Assembly: GCA_027489965.1 (NCBI GenBank)
Contig: JAIXZA010000008.1
Coordinates: 1-64,000 of the forward strand
Direction of reading: 5' to 3'
Length of the DNA stretch: 64,000 nt
DNA from: Verrucomicrobiaceae bacterium
GTDB lineage: Bacteria; Verrucomicrobiota; Verrucomicrobiia; Verrucomicrobiales; Verrucomicrobiaceae
The notes below the pieces were generated by a model, which was not told the DNA's origin, made no database searches, and saw nothing but the letters and a program-made list of their open reading frames with translations. A program made the position numbers and the translations under genes. This document shows positions 17,219-26,064 of this stretch, one piece after another (position 1 is the stretch's first letter; each line of letters begins with the position of its first letter).

Positions 17219-17261
17219 AATTTTTTTGAAATTATGGTTTATCCTGTATATTTGATTCAAT

Positions 17262-17621
17262 ATGAATTTACCAATGTTGCCTGAGATCACCATGGAGTCC
17301 TCGTCCCGCCAAGACGCCAAGGAACAGCTATTGGAGTTACGCCAATCTTTACAGCAGGTATGCAAGGATGTGGATGAGCGTTTGCGTGCCCTTGAAGAGT
17401 TCGATGTCGATGCACCTCAAGTAACAGTCCCAAAGGAAGCCGTAGTGCTTAAATATGCACGGGATGAACAACCGGCCGCCTCGCCAATGGAGACAAGAAT
17501 GGTGATGGAAGCGACCGCACCCAGCGCGATGTCCGCAGATTTGGAGCAATCGACTTTAGAGGAGCTTAATTCAGCGCTAGCCAAAGCCTTCGCTCAAATG
17601 GCTGGCCGGATGGTATGGTAA
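17262..17621 (+). CDS. Small hypothetical protein with coiled coil
   Basis: 119 residues, not recognised. Residues about 14-47 (RQDAKEQLLELRQSLQQV...VDERLRALEEF) have heptad spacing of leucines and form a likely coiled coil; the middle is acidic and proline-containing; the end SADLEQSTLEELNSALAKAF is a second amphipathic helix. No signal peptide or membrane segment. It has its own divergent upstream region and an intrinsic terminator three bases past the stop, which support it as a real gene. A second ATG at 17292 is also possible. Confidence 0.6.
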   Translation: MNLPMLPEITMESSSRQDAKEQLLELRQSLQQVCKDVDERLRALEEFDVDAPQVTVPKEAVVLKYARDEQPAASPMETRMVMEATAPSAMSADLEQSTLEELNSALAKAFAQMAGRMVW

Positions 17622-17623
17622 TG

Positions 17624-17654
17624 AAAAAGGACATGCACAATGCATGTCCTTTTT
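17624..17654. terminator. Strong bidirectional intrinsic terminator
   Basis: Perfect 14-base arms AAAAAGGACATGCA (17624-17637) and TGCATGTCCTTTTT (17641-17654) around a CAA loop. The A and T ends provide a U-tract in either direction. It ends the short plus-strand gene at 17621 and the long exopolysaccharide transcript on the minus strand, whose last stop is at 17687. Confidence 0.92.
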
Positions 17655-17686
17655 GAAACTGAAGAAGCTGATTATGCGAGACGCTT

Positions 17687-19537
17687 CTACGTGGCTAAAC
17701 GTCTCAGCCGCGTCGCGATGCCTGATTGAATGCCGCTGACGAGAATGACTTTTGACTCCTGAATTTGGCCATAAAACGGCGAAACTCGCCTAGTGATGAC
17801 GGAAAAGGTAGCCCCTGGAGCATCCATGAAAAGTTCCCATTGGCGTTCATTGCGATGAAGGATGAAGCGACCAGGTTTGAGTGCAAGATGATCCACTATC
17901 GTGCACTCAGGTGCAAGGCACCAATGAATGGAAAACGGTTTCTGCAAATCTTCCGTGTCACGAATTTCGATCGACTCTCCATGCCAAAGGACTTGCCTCT
18001 GAAAAGCATGATTTTCATGCTCGAACCTAGCAATCGCGGTGGTGCCCTCGGTGACTAAAGTCGGTGATGAATGATGGGTCAGCTGAAGAAACGGCCCATG
18101 GCGCCGTGGAGTCTCAAAACATTTATCAACAGGTTGCGGGCCGTTATGGGCATCCCATCGAGCGAGTTCTTCGCGTAGTTCCACATTACCATAATAAGAG
18201 CCAGTGCCAGGATCGATTAGCAGGGCATAGTCCGCATCCCAGATAGAAAGGTGTAGGGCATCACAATGACCATGAGCGGCAATACTGCCGAATCCAAGAG
18301 GGGAGGCATCTAGACGAGCAAACCAGCCATGCGAACGAAACGCAGCAATTCCACTGGTTAAATAAGTGCGCCATTCATTGCTAGCGATAAGTTGCGGTAG
18401 AATGGGTGACATACCAAGCCATGCCTGAAGTACACCCTGCTCACCATTGAACCAGTCTTGCCATTCTTGGACCGCATTTGCCCGTACCGCTGTCACGGGG
18501 ACGACCTGGGCATCGTCATTATCTCCAAAGTCCCATGGCTCGCCCTTCTGACTGAGATCTGCAAAAAAAGTAGCGGCTAAAGCAAGGCGGTCATACACTG
18601 GACCTGCTTTGCAACCCATGACTCGTGCAGCTTGCCAGGCCAGATCAAAGCCAAAGAGGTGGTAATGCAGAGCTTGCTCACGGCTGCCGCCATCTTCTCC
18701 AAATTGGCGCAGAATCTCGTGGCCGAGCTTTTGCCAAGTTATGTCGATTGAGCAGGTGATCTTTTCAAGGGCTGGCCAACGTGATCCTGAAACGACGAGT
18801 GCGGAAAGCTCACCCAATAAATGATTGTTTGCCGACGACCCGTTGGACCGATACCGCCAAATCCAAGCGGCATGAATCGGCACGATGCGTTTCACGAGCT
18901 TAATCTGTGCAGAATTAAGTGTGCTGTCTGCGACGGCTGAAACAAGCGTGTCAAACCAAGTGAAATTAATGAGTCTTAGCGCGACCTCAAGCGCGCTTGT
19001 CCAGTTAATGCCAACGCCAGGTGGATTCCGATCACACCAGTCCTCAATCCAAAGTTGAGCCGTGCGGATAGCATCCAGATCATGATTGATCCAGCCGTGC
19101 ATGGCTAAGCGGGTCATTTCTGCCCAGCGGTTGATCTCCCAAATCGTGCGTGCATCGGCACCGCTGGGTAGATCACGATGATTCAGACGATGCGCGGGTA
19201 AGTCTGGATCGATAACGGTACCAAAGGCAGCATCACGGTGCCAGCATGGCGGTGCCCCCACATCGACATTCTTCCAGCCAAAAAGCTGCCATTCTCCTTT
19301 GAGCAGGAGTTTGGCATCTAGAGCCAGCTGATGACGATAGCTGTTAGAGAAAGCAGATAGTTCGGGCAGACGCAGCGCCTTGGTATTCACCGCAAGGCTT
19401 TCGAGGCTTTGAATATTCTCAAGAAAACCACCTTCGGTCCAAACGCGCCATTTAGCAACGAGTCGATATCTCATCTCTGCCATGGTCATGGCGCTGAGGC
19501 GGTGACGATACCAAGATAGTTTTTTGACCAAACTCAT
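17687..19537 (-). CDS. Heparinase II/III family polysaccharide lyase-like protein
   Basis: 616 residues. N-terminal alpha-barrel with the signature SSANNHLLGELSALVVSG and a C-terminal beta-sandwich beginning FGSIAAHGHCDALHLSIW and LLIDPGTGSYYGN, the His/Asp/Tyr region of heparinase II/III and alginate-lyase-like enzymes. No signal peptide is evident. Proteins of this type are common as the last genes of exopolysaccharide loci, where they may trim or modify uronic-acid-containing polymer. It lies 9 bases after the two-domain oxidoreductase gene and is the final gene of the locus. Exact substrate unknown. Confidence 0.88.
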   Translation of the reverse strand: MSLVKKLSWYRHRLSAMTMAEMRYRLVAKWRVWTEGGFLENIQSLESLAVNTKALRLPELSAFSNSYRHQLALDAKLLLKGEWQLFGWKNVDVGAPPCWHRDAAFGTVIDPDLPAHRLNHRDLPSGADARTIWEINRWAEMTRLAMHGWINHDLDAIRTAQLWIEDWCDRNPPGVGINWTSALEVALRLINFTWFDTLVSAVADSTLNSAQIKLVKRIVPIHAAWIWRYRSNGSSANNHLLGELSALVVSGSRWPALEKITCSIDITWQKLGHEILRQFGEDGGSREQALHYHLFGFDLAWQAARVMGCKAGPVYDRLALAATFFADLSQKGEPWDFGDNDDAQVVPVTAVRANAVQEWQDWFNGEQGVLQAWLGMSPILPQLIASNEWRTYLTSGIAAFRSHGWFARLDASPLGFGSIAAHGHCDALHLSIWDADYALLIDPGTGSYYGNVELREELARWDAHNGPQPVDKCFETPRRHGPFLQLTHHSSPTLVTEGTTAIARFEHENHAFQRQVLWHGESIEIRDTEDLQKPFSIHWCLAPECTIVDHLALKPGRFILHRNERQWELFMDAPGATFSVITRRVSPFYGQIQESKVILVSGIQSGIATRLRRLAT

Positions 19538-19546
19538 CGAATGACT

Positions 19547-21679
19547 TCATGCTGCAATCGTGCGGCCTTCACGGATGGAGTCCATCACGGCAAAGGTCAA
19601 GCGCATGCTTTGTTGCGCTTCTGGGTAGGCCAGGGGATGGCTCGACTGACCTTGCAGAAAGCTTAACCAGGCGGCCATTTCTTCGGCATGACCTTTGCTG
19701 GAAAACTTCATGACGCGTTGCCTGCGGCCTTTATGGATAGTCAGGCGCTGGAAGTTTTCACATTCTGCCACGAATCCAGAGCCGAAAAGACGAAGAGATT
19801 CTTTGGGAAAGGACGCATCACCTTCCGCTGAATAGATGATTTGAGCTGAAGAACCGTCTAAAAACTCAATCTGGGCTGTGACGGAATCAGGGAAGGCATG
19901 ACGACCAACCGTCTGGGCTGTAACCCGAACAGGTGTGCCGAGCAGATGGCAAGCATAGTCAAAGAAGTGGCAGGCCTCCCCTAAAATGCGTCCGCCGCTT
20001 TGTTCTAGATTGGCATACCAATGATCAGGAGACAAAGGTCCTGCGAAGATTTGAAAGGCCAAGGATTTTGGGCCAGGAGCGCTGCTTATAAGTTTTTTTA
20101 TTTCAATGGTGGCCGGTGCAAAGCGCCGATTAAAGCCTATCATGAGACTGCCTTGTGACTGCAACATAGCAGAATCAATTTGAGCCAGTTCATTACGAGT
20201 CAGGCACAGGGGCTTTTCAACAAAAAGATGTTTGTCGGCAGCTAGTCCTAAGAGCGTCAAAGGGGCGTGGAGATGATGCCTTGTCGCTATGACGACGGAT
20301 TCAGCAGGGCCTGAAAAGACATCGGACACATCTGTGGATGCCTGAGTGAAACCGAACTTCTGCTTCACATGATTCGCACTAAGCCCCGTCGCATTGACAA
20401 TTGTTCCGAAATTTAGTGCCCCCTTTAGATGTGGCAGAAGCATCGTTCGTGCAAAGTTACCTGCACCAATGACATCTAATCTATCGGAGGGTTTTAAGAT
20501 ATCTGCCGCAACAAAGGTTGATGAGGGAGATCTTGGATGAATAATGTCCGAGGAGAGTGTGCTGTCTGGCTCATTCGGATATTCGATGATTACACCTATT
20601 TCTGCATCCAGGTGGTCATAGATCTCGACAACATCTTTGAATGCGACCGTTCGAGTCGTTACAGGCGCAAGATTTAAATGCCCTGATTTCATCAACTGAA
20701 GGCAAGCCTCGAAGTTCCGGTTTTCTGTCCAACGCACATGTCCAATGGGGTAGTCCTGGCCGCCCCATTCATAGTTTGGATCATAGCGTCCGGGACCGTA
20801 GCTGCGGCTATACCGGATTTGGATATCTTTGATGTAGGCAGCCTTCCATGTGAGCTCCGCATCGTGCATGCCAACGATCACCATGACTCCACGGTCGCGC
20901 AGGCAAGAAATGGCTAAATCAGACGCATCTTTTCCTTTGCCCCCAATGCAAAGAAGAACAGCATCCACCCCATGACCCCCTGTCCATTCGCGGACGGATT
21001 CGGTGATGTTTGATTGAGACGACAGTATAACTCGTTCAGCCCCCATGGCGAGTGCTGCATCCAGGCGAGGCTGCAGGAAGTCGGTGGCCATAACACGAGC
21101 ACCGCTTGCTTTAAGAAGACTAGTTGCCAGCAGCCCGATGAGGCCTTGCCCAATGACTAGGATACGTTCTCCAAGTCTGCTGTTTGATTGGCGGACAGCC
21201 TCCATGGAGATGGACGCCAAAGTCGTGTAAGCTGCTTGCCAATTTTCCACGCCATCAGGTATCGGTGAGGCGAGTAGATCAGGCACCGCAATCAGTTCCG
21301 CATGAAAAGCGCATTCGGCACCACCACAGGCGACTCGGTCGCCGACCTGAAAGCGTGTGTTCAATGGGTCCACCGCAACGACGACACCGGCTGCTGAATA
21401 GCCTAGAGGAGTTGGAGATTCCAACCGGTTACGCACTTTCTCGAGAGCAGATTTCCACCCCAGTGTTTTTGCCGTCTCTAATACTTTGGCAACTTGGTCA
21501 GGACGGGCTTTGGCCTTTTGAAGCAGTGACATGCGCGCCTGCTCCACCTTCATTTTTTCAGTGCCTGGAGAAATGACAGAGCATGTCGTGCGCACAAGAA
21601 TACCCCCAGGTGGCGACATGGGTGCCGGTACTTCTTGGAGCTCAAGGCGTCCATTTTGATATTGAGCTAGTTGCTTCAT
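19547..21679 (-). CDS. Two-domain oxidoreductase: zinc-type alcohol dehydrogenase fused to Gfo/Idh/MocA
   Basis: 710 residues. Residues 1-360 are a medium-chain dehydrogenase (cofactor fold ILVIGQGLIGLLATSLLKASG; GGAECAFHAE segment). Residues about 400-710 are a Gfo/Idh/MocA sugar oxidoreductase (DVIGAGNFARTMLLPHLKG, FVEKPLCLT, EACHFFDYACHLLGTPV). This fusion is known from other polysaccharide loci, usually beside a heparinase-like gene as here. It probably oxidises or epimerises a nucleotide sugar or a uronic acid residue, but the substrate is not known. Nine bases separate it from each neighbour. Confidence 0.88.
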   Translation of the reverse strand: MKQLAQYQNGRLELQEVPAPMSPPGGILVRTTCSVISPGTEKMKVEQARMSLLQKAKARPDQVAKVLETAKTLGWKSALEKVRNRLESPTPLGYSAAGVVVAVDPLNTRFQVGDRVACGGAECAFHAELIAVPDLLASPIPDGVENWQAAYTTLASISMEAVRQSNSRLGERILVIGQGLIGLLATSLLKASGARVMATDFLQPRLDAALAMGAERVILSSQSNITESVREWTGGHGVDAVLLCIGGKGKDASDLAISCLRDRGVMVIVGMHDAELTWKAAYIKDIQIRYSRSYGPGRYDPNYEWGGQDYPIGHVRWTENRNFEACLQLMKSGHLNLAPVTTRTVAFKDVVEIYDHLDAEIGVIIEYPNEPDSTLSSDIIHPRSPSSTFVAADILKPSDRLDVIGAGNFARTMLLPHLKGALNFGTIVNATGLSANHVKQKFGFTQASTDVSDVFSGPAESVVIATRHHLHAPLTLLGLAADKHLFVEKPLCLTRNELAQIDSAMLQSQGSLMIGFNRRFAPATIEIKKLISSAPGPKSLAFQIFAGPLSPDHWYANLEQSGGRILGEACHFFDYACHLLGTPVRVTAQTVGRHAFPDSVTAQIEFLDGSSAQIIYSAEGDASFPKESLRLFGSGFVAECENFQRLTIHKGRRQRVMKFSSKGHAEEMAAWLSFLQGQSSHPLAYPEAQQSMRLTFAVMDSIREGRTIAA

Positions 21680-21688
21680 CTGAGTAGA

Positions 21689-22486
21689 TCAGTGATCACG
21701 ATAGACGAGTCTCAAACGATCCAGAAAATAAGCGCTGGCAAACCGAGTGTTATAATGGAGATAACGCGAAAAGAGTCTCTTGGGCTCCTGTAAAAGTCGG
21801 ACAAGCCAAGTCAGGCCTAGGCGCTGAACCCATGCTGGCGCATAGGATCGCAATCCAGCCACGAGTGTAAACGCATCACCTACAGCCAAGAAGGCACCCT
21901 GATGAAAACGGTGTCGATTTTTCGAGATCCATGTTTCCTGCTTAACACCGCCGAGAGCTACCCAAATGAAATCGGCCTTTGCCGCATTGATGTCATCAAT
22001 GAGCCGGTTTTCAGTGTCTGCATCCCAGATGCCAAATGGCGGAGAAACGGCTCCAACGATTTGCAGGCTTGGATTGAGTTCACGTACTTTTATCTGCAAT
22101 TTATTTAAGCAAGCTGTGGTGCCACCGAAGAAATAGTGTCTGTGATTCGACGTGGAGTGTACCAGCGCATACTCCATAAAATAGGGACCATAGACGCGAT
22201 CATGAATCTCATGTCCTTCTAATCGCAGTGCCCATATGAGGGGCATCCCATCTGGCATGATAAGATCAAAGGTGCGCAAGACTTGAGCGAAATCAGGATT
22301 TGAATGAGCTTCTCCAATCAAGTGCGTATTAGCAGCAGCTACCGCAAGGGTGGCCTTTTCATGCACAGCAGACACTACTGCTTGAAAAGCCGTGGCATAA
22401 GTCGCCACATGGACTTGTGTGCCTAATATCTGGCCTGTGGGTATCTGCGAAAGCATGTGTGTTTGTGAATCGAAAAGAGAATCCAA
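21689..22486 (-). CDS. WecG/TagA/CpsF family glycosyltransferase (GT26)
   Basis: 265 residues of the family that adds a N-acetylmannosamine-type sugar to a lipid-linked acceptor. Signature AAANTHLIGEAHSNPDFAQVL...LIMPDGMPLIWALRL and the C-terminal WVALGGVKQETWISKNRH. The enzyme is membrane-associated through its C-terminal region. It begins directly after the upstream glycosyltransferase stop (22487), so the two are translationally coupled. In this locus it likely adds one of the first sugars to the undecaprenyl-linked repeat unit. Confidence 0.93.
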   Translation of the reverse strand: MDSLFDSQTHMLSQIPTGQILGTQVHVATYATAFQAVVSAVHEKATLAVAAANTHLIGEAHSNPDFAQVLRTFDLIMPDGMPLIWALRLEGHEIHDRVYGPYFMEYALVHSTSNHRHYFFGGTTACLNKLQIKVRELNPSLQIVGAVSPPFGIWDADTENRLIDDINAAKADFIWVALGGVKQETWISKNRHRFHQGAFLAVGDAFTLVAGLRSYAPAWVQRLGLTWLVRLLQEPKRLFSRYLHYNTRFASAYFLDRLRLVYRDH

Positions 22487-23668
22487 TTAAACTACGCTGG
22501 AAAGAATACCATCAAACTGATCTTGCCAAGATTTCAGACCAGCTTCACGCAAAAGCCAAGAACGACCATTTTGCCCCATGGTTCTGCGTTGCTCATCAGA
22601 CATGGACTCGATGATTAGAATATCTTGAGCCAGTCCAGCCGTGTTTGCTGCTTCATGAAGCAGGCCTGTCATTTGATGTTGCACGGTTTCAGTCAATGCG
22701 CCTGCCCTCGCGGCCAGGACTGGTTTGGCAAAATCATAAGCCTCGTATACAATGAGGCCTAACGGCTCCCACCAAATAGACGGAGCAATCAGAGCCCGAC
22801 ATCGCAAAAGTGCTTCCTGTTTTGTTTGTCCCGAAATTTGTCCCAGATACTCGATATAGGGATTGGCTAAGCATTGATCTTTAACCCATAAAGAAAGCGG
22901 TCCATCACCTGCAATTTTGAGTGTCGGCGTTTTGGCTCCAAGCTGGTTCCTCAGTTCATGCCATGTGGAAATGAGTGTGTGCAATCCTTTTTCAGGAATG
23001 AGGCGCCCAAGAAAGAGATAATAGCCAGCATCAAAGTAAGCAGGCGGTGAAGGCATCGCATCCCAAGAATGCCTTAACGTGTGAATTTGATGTGGTGGAA
23101 TCTGGCCACTTTCGATAAATCGCTGGCGCATGAATTCTGAAATCGCGATCCATGCTGAAACACTTTTTAACCAGCCACTACGCCGAAGCATGCTTAGCAT
23201 CAATGCACAGACAGCACTGCGTACAATGGACCCTTGCCACGCACCTGAAAGAATCTCTTCGAAGTGTTTCCCATGCAGCGGACCAGATTGCGGTTTGCCT
23301 TGATAGAAGAGAGAACCATCGACAGAAAAGGGTCGATAGTTATGCATCATTTGAATCACTGGCAGCTTTTTTTGTTGGGCGCTCCGGTAGAGAGAAGGAG
23401 ATCCTACGGGATAGACATTATGAAACAACGCTGCGTGAGCTTTGGTTTCATGGATTCGTGTTTCAAATCGCTGTTTTGAACTAGGATTGTAGAAAAAGCG
23501 TAAGGCCTGACTGGCTTTATTTGGCGCTTCTGACCCTGTCCATTCATGACTGTCAAAGAAGCAGCGAGGAACTTCATGACGCAGTTCAAGGTGGCGCTGG
23601 ATTTGCTCGACAGCCGTTTCTTCACCTCCTGACTGAAGATAGCGATTAAAGACGTGCAGAATGGTCAT
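22487..23668 (-). CDS. GT4 family glycosyltransferase
   Basis: 393 residues, GT-B fold. C-terminal nucleotide-sugar domain begins YYLFLGRLIPEKGLHTLI, with KIAGDGPL and the E-x7-E type segment EPLGLIVYEAYDFAKPVLA that holds the donor. The N-terminal acceptor domain starts ILHVFNRYLQSGGEETAVEQI, with the glycine pair near the N-terminus. Retaining transferase; donor and acceptor unknown. Overlaps the upstream fusion gene by 4 bases and abuts WecG. Confidence 0.92.
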   Translation of the reverse strand: MTILHVFNRYLQSGGEETAVEQIQRHLELRHEVPRCFFDSHEWTGSEAPNKASQALRFFYNPSSKQRFETRIHETKAHAALFHNVYPVGSPSLYRSAQQKKLPVIQMMHNYRPFSVDGSLFYQGKPQSGPLHGKHFEEILSGAWQGSIVRSAVCALMLSMLRRSGWLKSVSAWIAISEFMRQRFIESGQIPPHQIHTLRHSWDAMPSPPAYFDAGYYLFLGRLIPEKGLHTLISTWHELRNQLGAKTPTLKIAGDGPLSLWVKDQCLANPYIEYLGQISGQTKQEALLRCRALIAPSIWWEPLGLIVYEAYDFAKPVLAARAGALTETVQHQMTGLLHEAANTAGLAQDILIIESMSDEQRRTMGQNGRSWLLREAGLKSWQDQFDGILSSVV

Positions 23669-26058
23669 GCGCTGCCTGCTTTTATAGTGGTGAATTCTTC
23701 GAATGTACTGATGAGATGATCCATGGTCTCTTTTCCTCCAATGCTGACTCGAACAGTGCCAGGAATTTGAGCTGAGCGATCACGCAGAAGAATCCCACGT
23801 TCTTCAAACCACGCTATCATCACCTTTGGTTCAATAGTATGGAGAAGAACGAAGTTTCCATGCGAGTCGAAATACTTGATGCCCAGTTGACGCAGATGCG
23901 TGGTGAACCGGAGTCGTTGTTGTTTGATCTCCTCGATATGATTTTCGATACTGCCCCAGTCTTCGAGAGTAGCCTGCGCCGCCACTTGAGCAAAGGTAGT
24001 CAAGTGTTTTGGATTTGCGATACGTTTGACCGTATCTATGATGGTGGAATCGGCAATCAAGTGACCGATTCTCAGTCCAGCAAGTCCGCAAGCCTTGGAA
24101 AAAGTGCGCACGATAACAAGATTTGCATGGTCACGAATGAGCTGAATGGCATCCTCAGGTGCAAATTCAGCATAAGCTTCATCTACAATGATTAGGCAAG
24201 TAGTGGTAGCAGTGCACAATTGGGCAATACTGGATCGCGAGAGATGGTAACCCATTGGATTATTGGGGTTGGTCAGGTAAACCACGCGAGGTAGATCCTG
24301 ACGAATTCGGCTGATGAGTTGTTCCAGTGGAAATTCGTTTTCTCCTTCAAAGGTGAACGTCAGCGATTGCCCGCCTCGCTGCTCTGCAACAGCTCGGAAG
24401 TTATCATAGCTTGGGGTGACGATCAGGACCTTATCACCTGTATTCACATAGCACTGTACCAAATAGGAAAGCGCCATGTCTGATCCATGGGTGGCTAGCA
24501 CGTTTTCTACATGGACTCTATGATGCTGGGCCAATGCTTCATGCAATGCTTTGGGGTAAGCTTCAGGATACCATATGATTGAATAGGGATCTTGAATCAG
24601 GACGGCCAATTTTTCACGAACGAGGATCGATGGTGAAGCATCCGCTTCATTCCAATCAAGCTTCAGCATGGATTCACCGTTCCGATGCCTTGTCCAAGCG
24701 ACTTGCGAAGATAGGGTGTATTCTTTTCTTTCTTCGATGGCCTTGTTGGCTCGGCGACGCAAAACCACGGGGCATTTGCCGTCACGGCTAGTTTCAAAAG
24801 GTAGATTGAGACGATATTCGACGCTCATTTCATCGCCAAATCGTGATCGTAGCTCAGTTCGCAGCTCAGCATAGCCAGGACTCCGCTCGAAGTTTGTCTC
24901 CGTCGTCTCGATATTCACCACAATATCGGATGCGCCGTATTGTACGATTTGAAAACGGACGACTCCAGGGGCAGATCTGAAAACAGAATAAAAGTTTACC
25001 GAAGGCAGTTGGCGGCCATCAGGAGTGATTATAAGATCATCTTTTCGCCCTTGGACACTGCCCAGACGCTTAGGATAGAGATTGTCTGATGCTTCCAATC
25101 GATGACGAGTCACGATGTCCCCCGTATCATAGCGGATGAATGGCATGACTGGGTTAGCCAGACTAGTGGCGATAAGTCGATAGTCTCCTGAGGATAAGCT
25201 CGAATCCTCAATGAACTCAGCATGCCCATACTGCCAAGCAATGTTAAGGCCATGATGCTCAGTTCCTTCAAAGGCCACAAGGGTGGGCTCTGTCATGCCA
25301 TACCAATCAAAGAGAATCGGGCCAAAGACACGCTCGATGACTTCTCGTTCATGGGCTGATAGAGTCTCTGAAGCTGTAAATAGGCCGCGCACACTGGTTA
25401 TTCTCTGGTCCGTGCGCTCCAGGTAATCGGCAAGCACCATGAGTGAGGATGGATAACTGCGAATGAATTTTGGCTTAAACTCTGCAATGGCCCGCATGTA
25501 TTCCTCTGCATTTCTCGCTGAGAAATGGTAGGCCGACATGAAAAGTGTGTTTTGTGCTTTGTCATGCTTCCAGAGCGGTTCACTGGCATTCGATGGCACA
25601 TAACTGCGCAGGGCTAAAAATGGATCACGAAAGCGGTACCCAGCCTGAGCCCACATTTGATACATGCAGGCATAATCCAGGGCTATGTAACTTTCATTTA
25701 GCCTCATGCGTAGGGGTTGGCCAGTGGTGCCACTTGTCTCAGCGTAAGCGCTCAATTTTTGGTATCGTGAATCGATGAGATCTTCGAAACGCTCACGGAT
25801 GATGTCTTTGGTGAGTATTGGTAGAGCCGCTAAAGTCTCGGGGCCCTGATAGTCGGTTCGCGGATCAAAGCCGATCTTGTCATAGACTTCTGCATAGTAG
25901 CGTGTGCCTTCAAATGCGCGGATGAGTGTTTGCTTCAGCCTGTCCTGAATCCATGACTGCCGCTCCTCTTCACTGAAAGCACAGCTTTTCTTGAGGAAGG
26001 TCTGATAAACCCACCAACCGTGAAGTTGGGCGAGCTTGCGTATGGATTTCTTGTGCAT
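23665..26058 (-). CDS. Fusion of a PaaK/CapK-like adenylate-forming domain with a HisC-like aminotransferase
   Basis: 797 residues in one frame. Residues 1-440 are a PaaK-like adenylating enzyme: ATP loop SGTTGQP (109-115), YGMTEP (253-258), RYDTGD (309-314), GRKDDLI (337-343) and a C-terminal GKCPVVLRRR. Residues 465-797 are a fold-type I aminotransferase of the HisC/CobD group: NPNNPMG (597-603), DEAYAEF (626-632), PLP lysine Lys655 in TFSKACGLAGLRIG, and RVSIGG near the end. All key residues are present in both halves, so both may act. No carrier-protein domain lies between. Gene starts 6 bases after the PHP gene and overlaps the next by 4. Substrates unknown; probably modifies a precursor of the polymer. 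Confidence 0.9.
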   Translation of the reverse strand: MHKKSIRKLAQLHGWWVYQTFLKKSCAFSEEERQSWIQDRLKQTLIRAFEGTRYYAEVYDKIGFDPRTDYQGPETLAALPILTKDIIRERFEDLIDSRYQKLSAYAETSGTTGQPLRMRLNESYIALDYACMYQMWAQAGYRFRDPFLALRSYVPSNASEPLWKHDKAQNTLFMSAYHFSARNAEEYMRAIAEFKPKFIRSYPSSLMVLADYLERTDQRITSVRGLFTASETLSAHEREVIERVFGPILFDWYGMTEPTLVAFEGTEHHGLNIAWQYGHAEFIEDSSLSSGDYRLIATSLANPVMPFIRYDTGDIVTRHRLEASDNLYPKRLGSVQGRKDDLIITPDGRQLPSVNFYSVFRSAPGVVRFQIVQYGASDIVVNIETTETNFERSPGYAELRTELRSRFGDEMSVEYRLNLPFETSRDGKCPVVLRRRANKAIEERKEYTLSSQVAWTRHRNGESMLKLDWNEADASPSILVREKLAVLIQDPYSIIWYPEAYPKALHEALAQHHRVHVENVLATHGSDMALSYLVQCYVNTGDKVLIVTPSYDNFRAVAEQRGGQSLTFTFEGENEFPLEQLISRIRQDLPRVVYLTNPNNPMGYHLSRSSIAQLCTATTTCLIIVDEAYAEFAPEDAIQLIRDHANLVIVRTFSKACGLAGLRIGHLIADSTIIDTVKRIANPKHLTTFAQVAAQATLEDWGSIENHIEEIKQQRLRFTTHLRQLGIKYFDSHGNFVLLHTIEPKVMIAWFEERGILLRDRSAQIPGTVRVSIGGKETMDHLISTFEEFTTIKAGSA

Positions 26059-26064
26059 CCTTTA

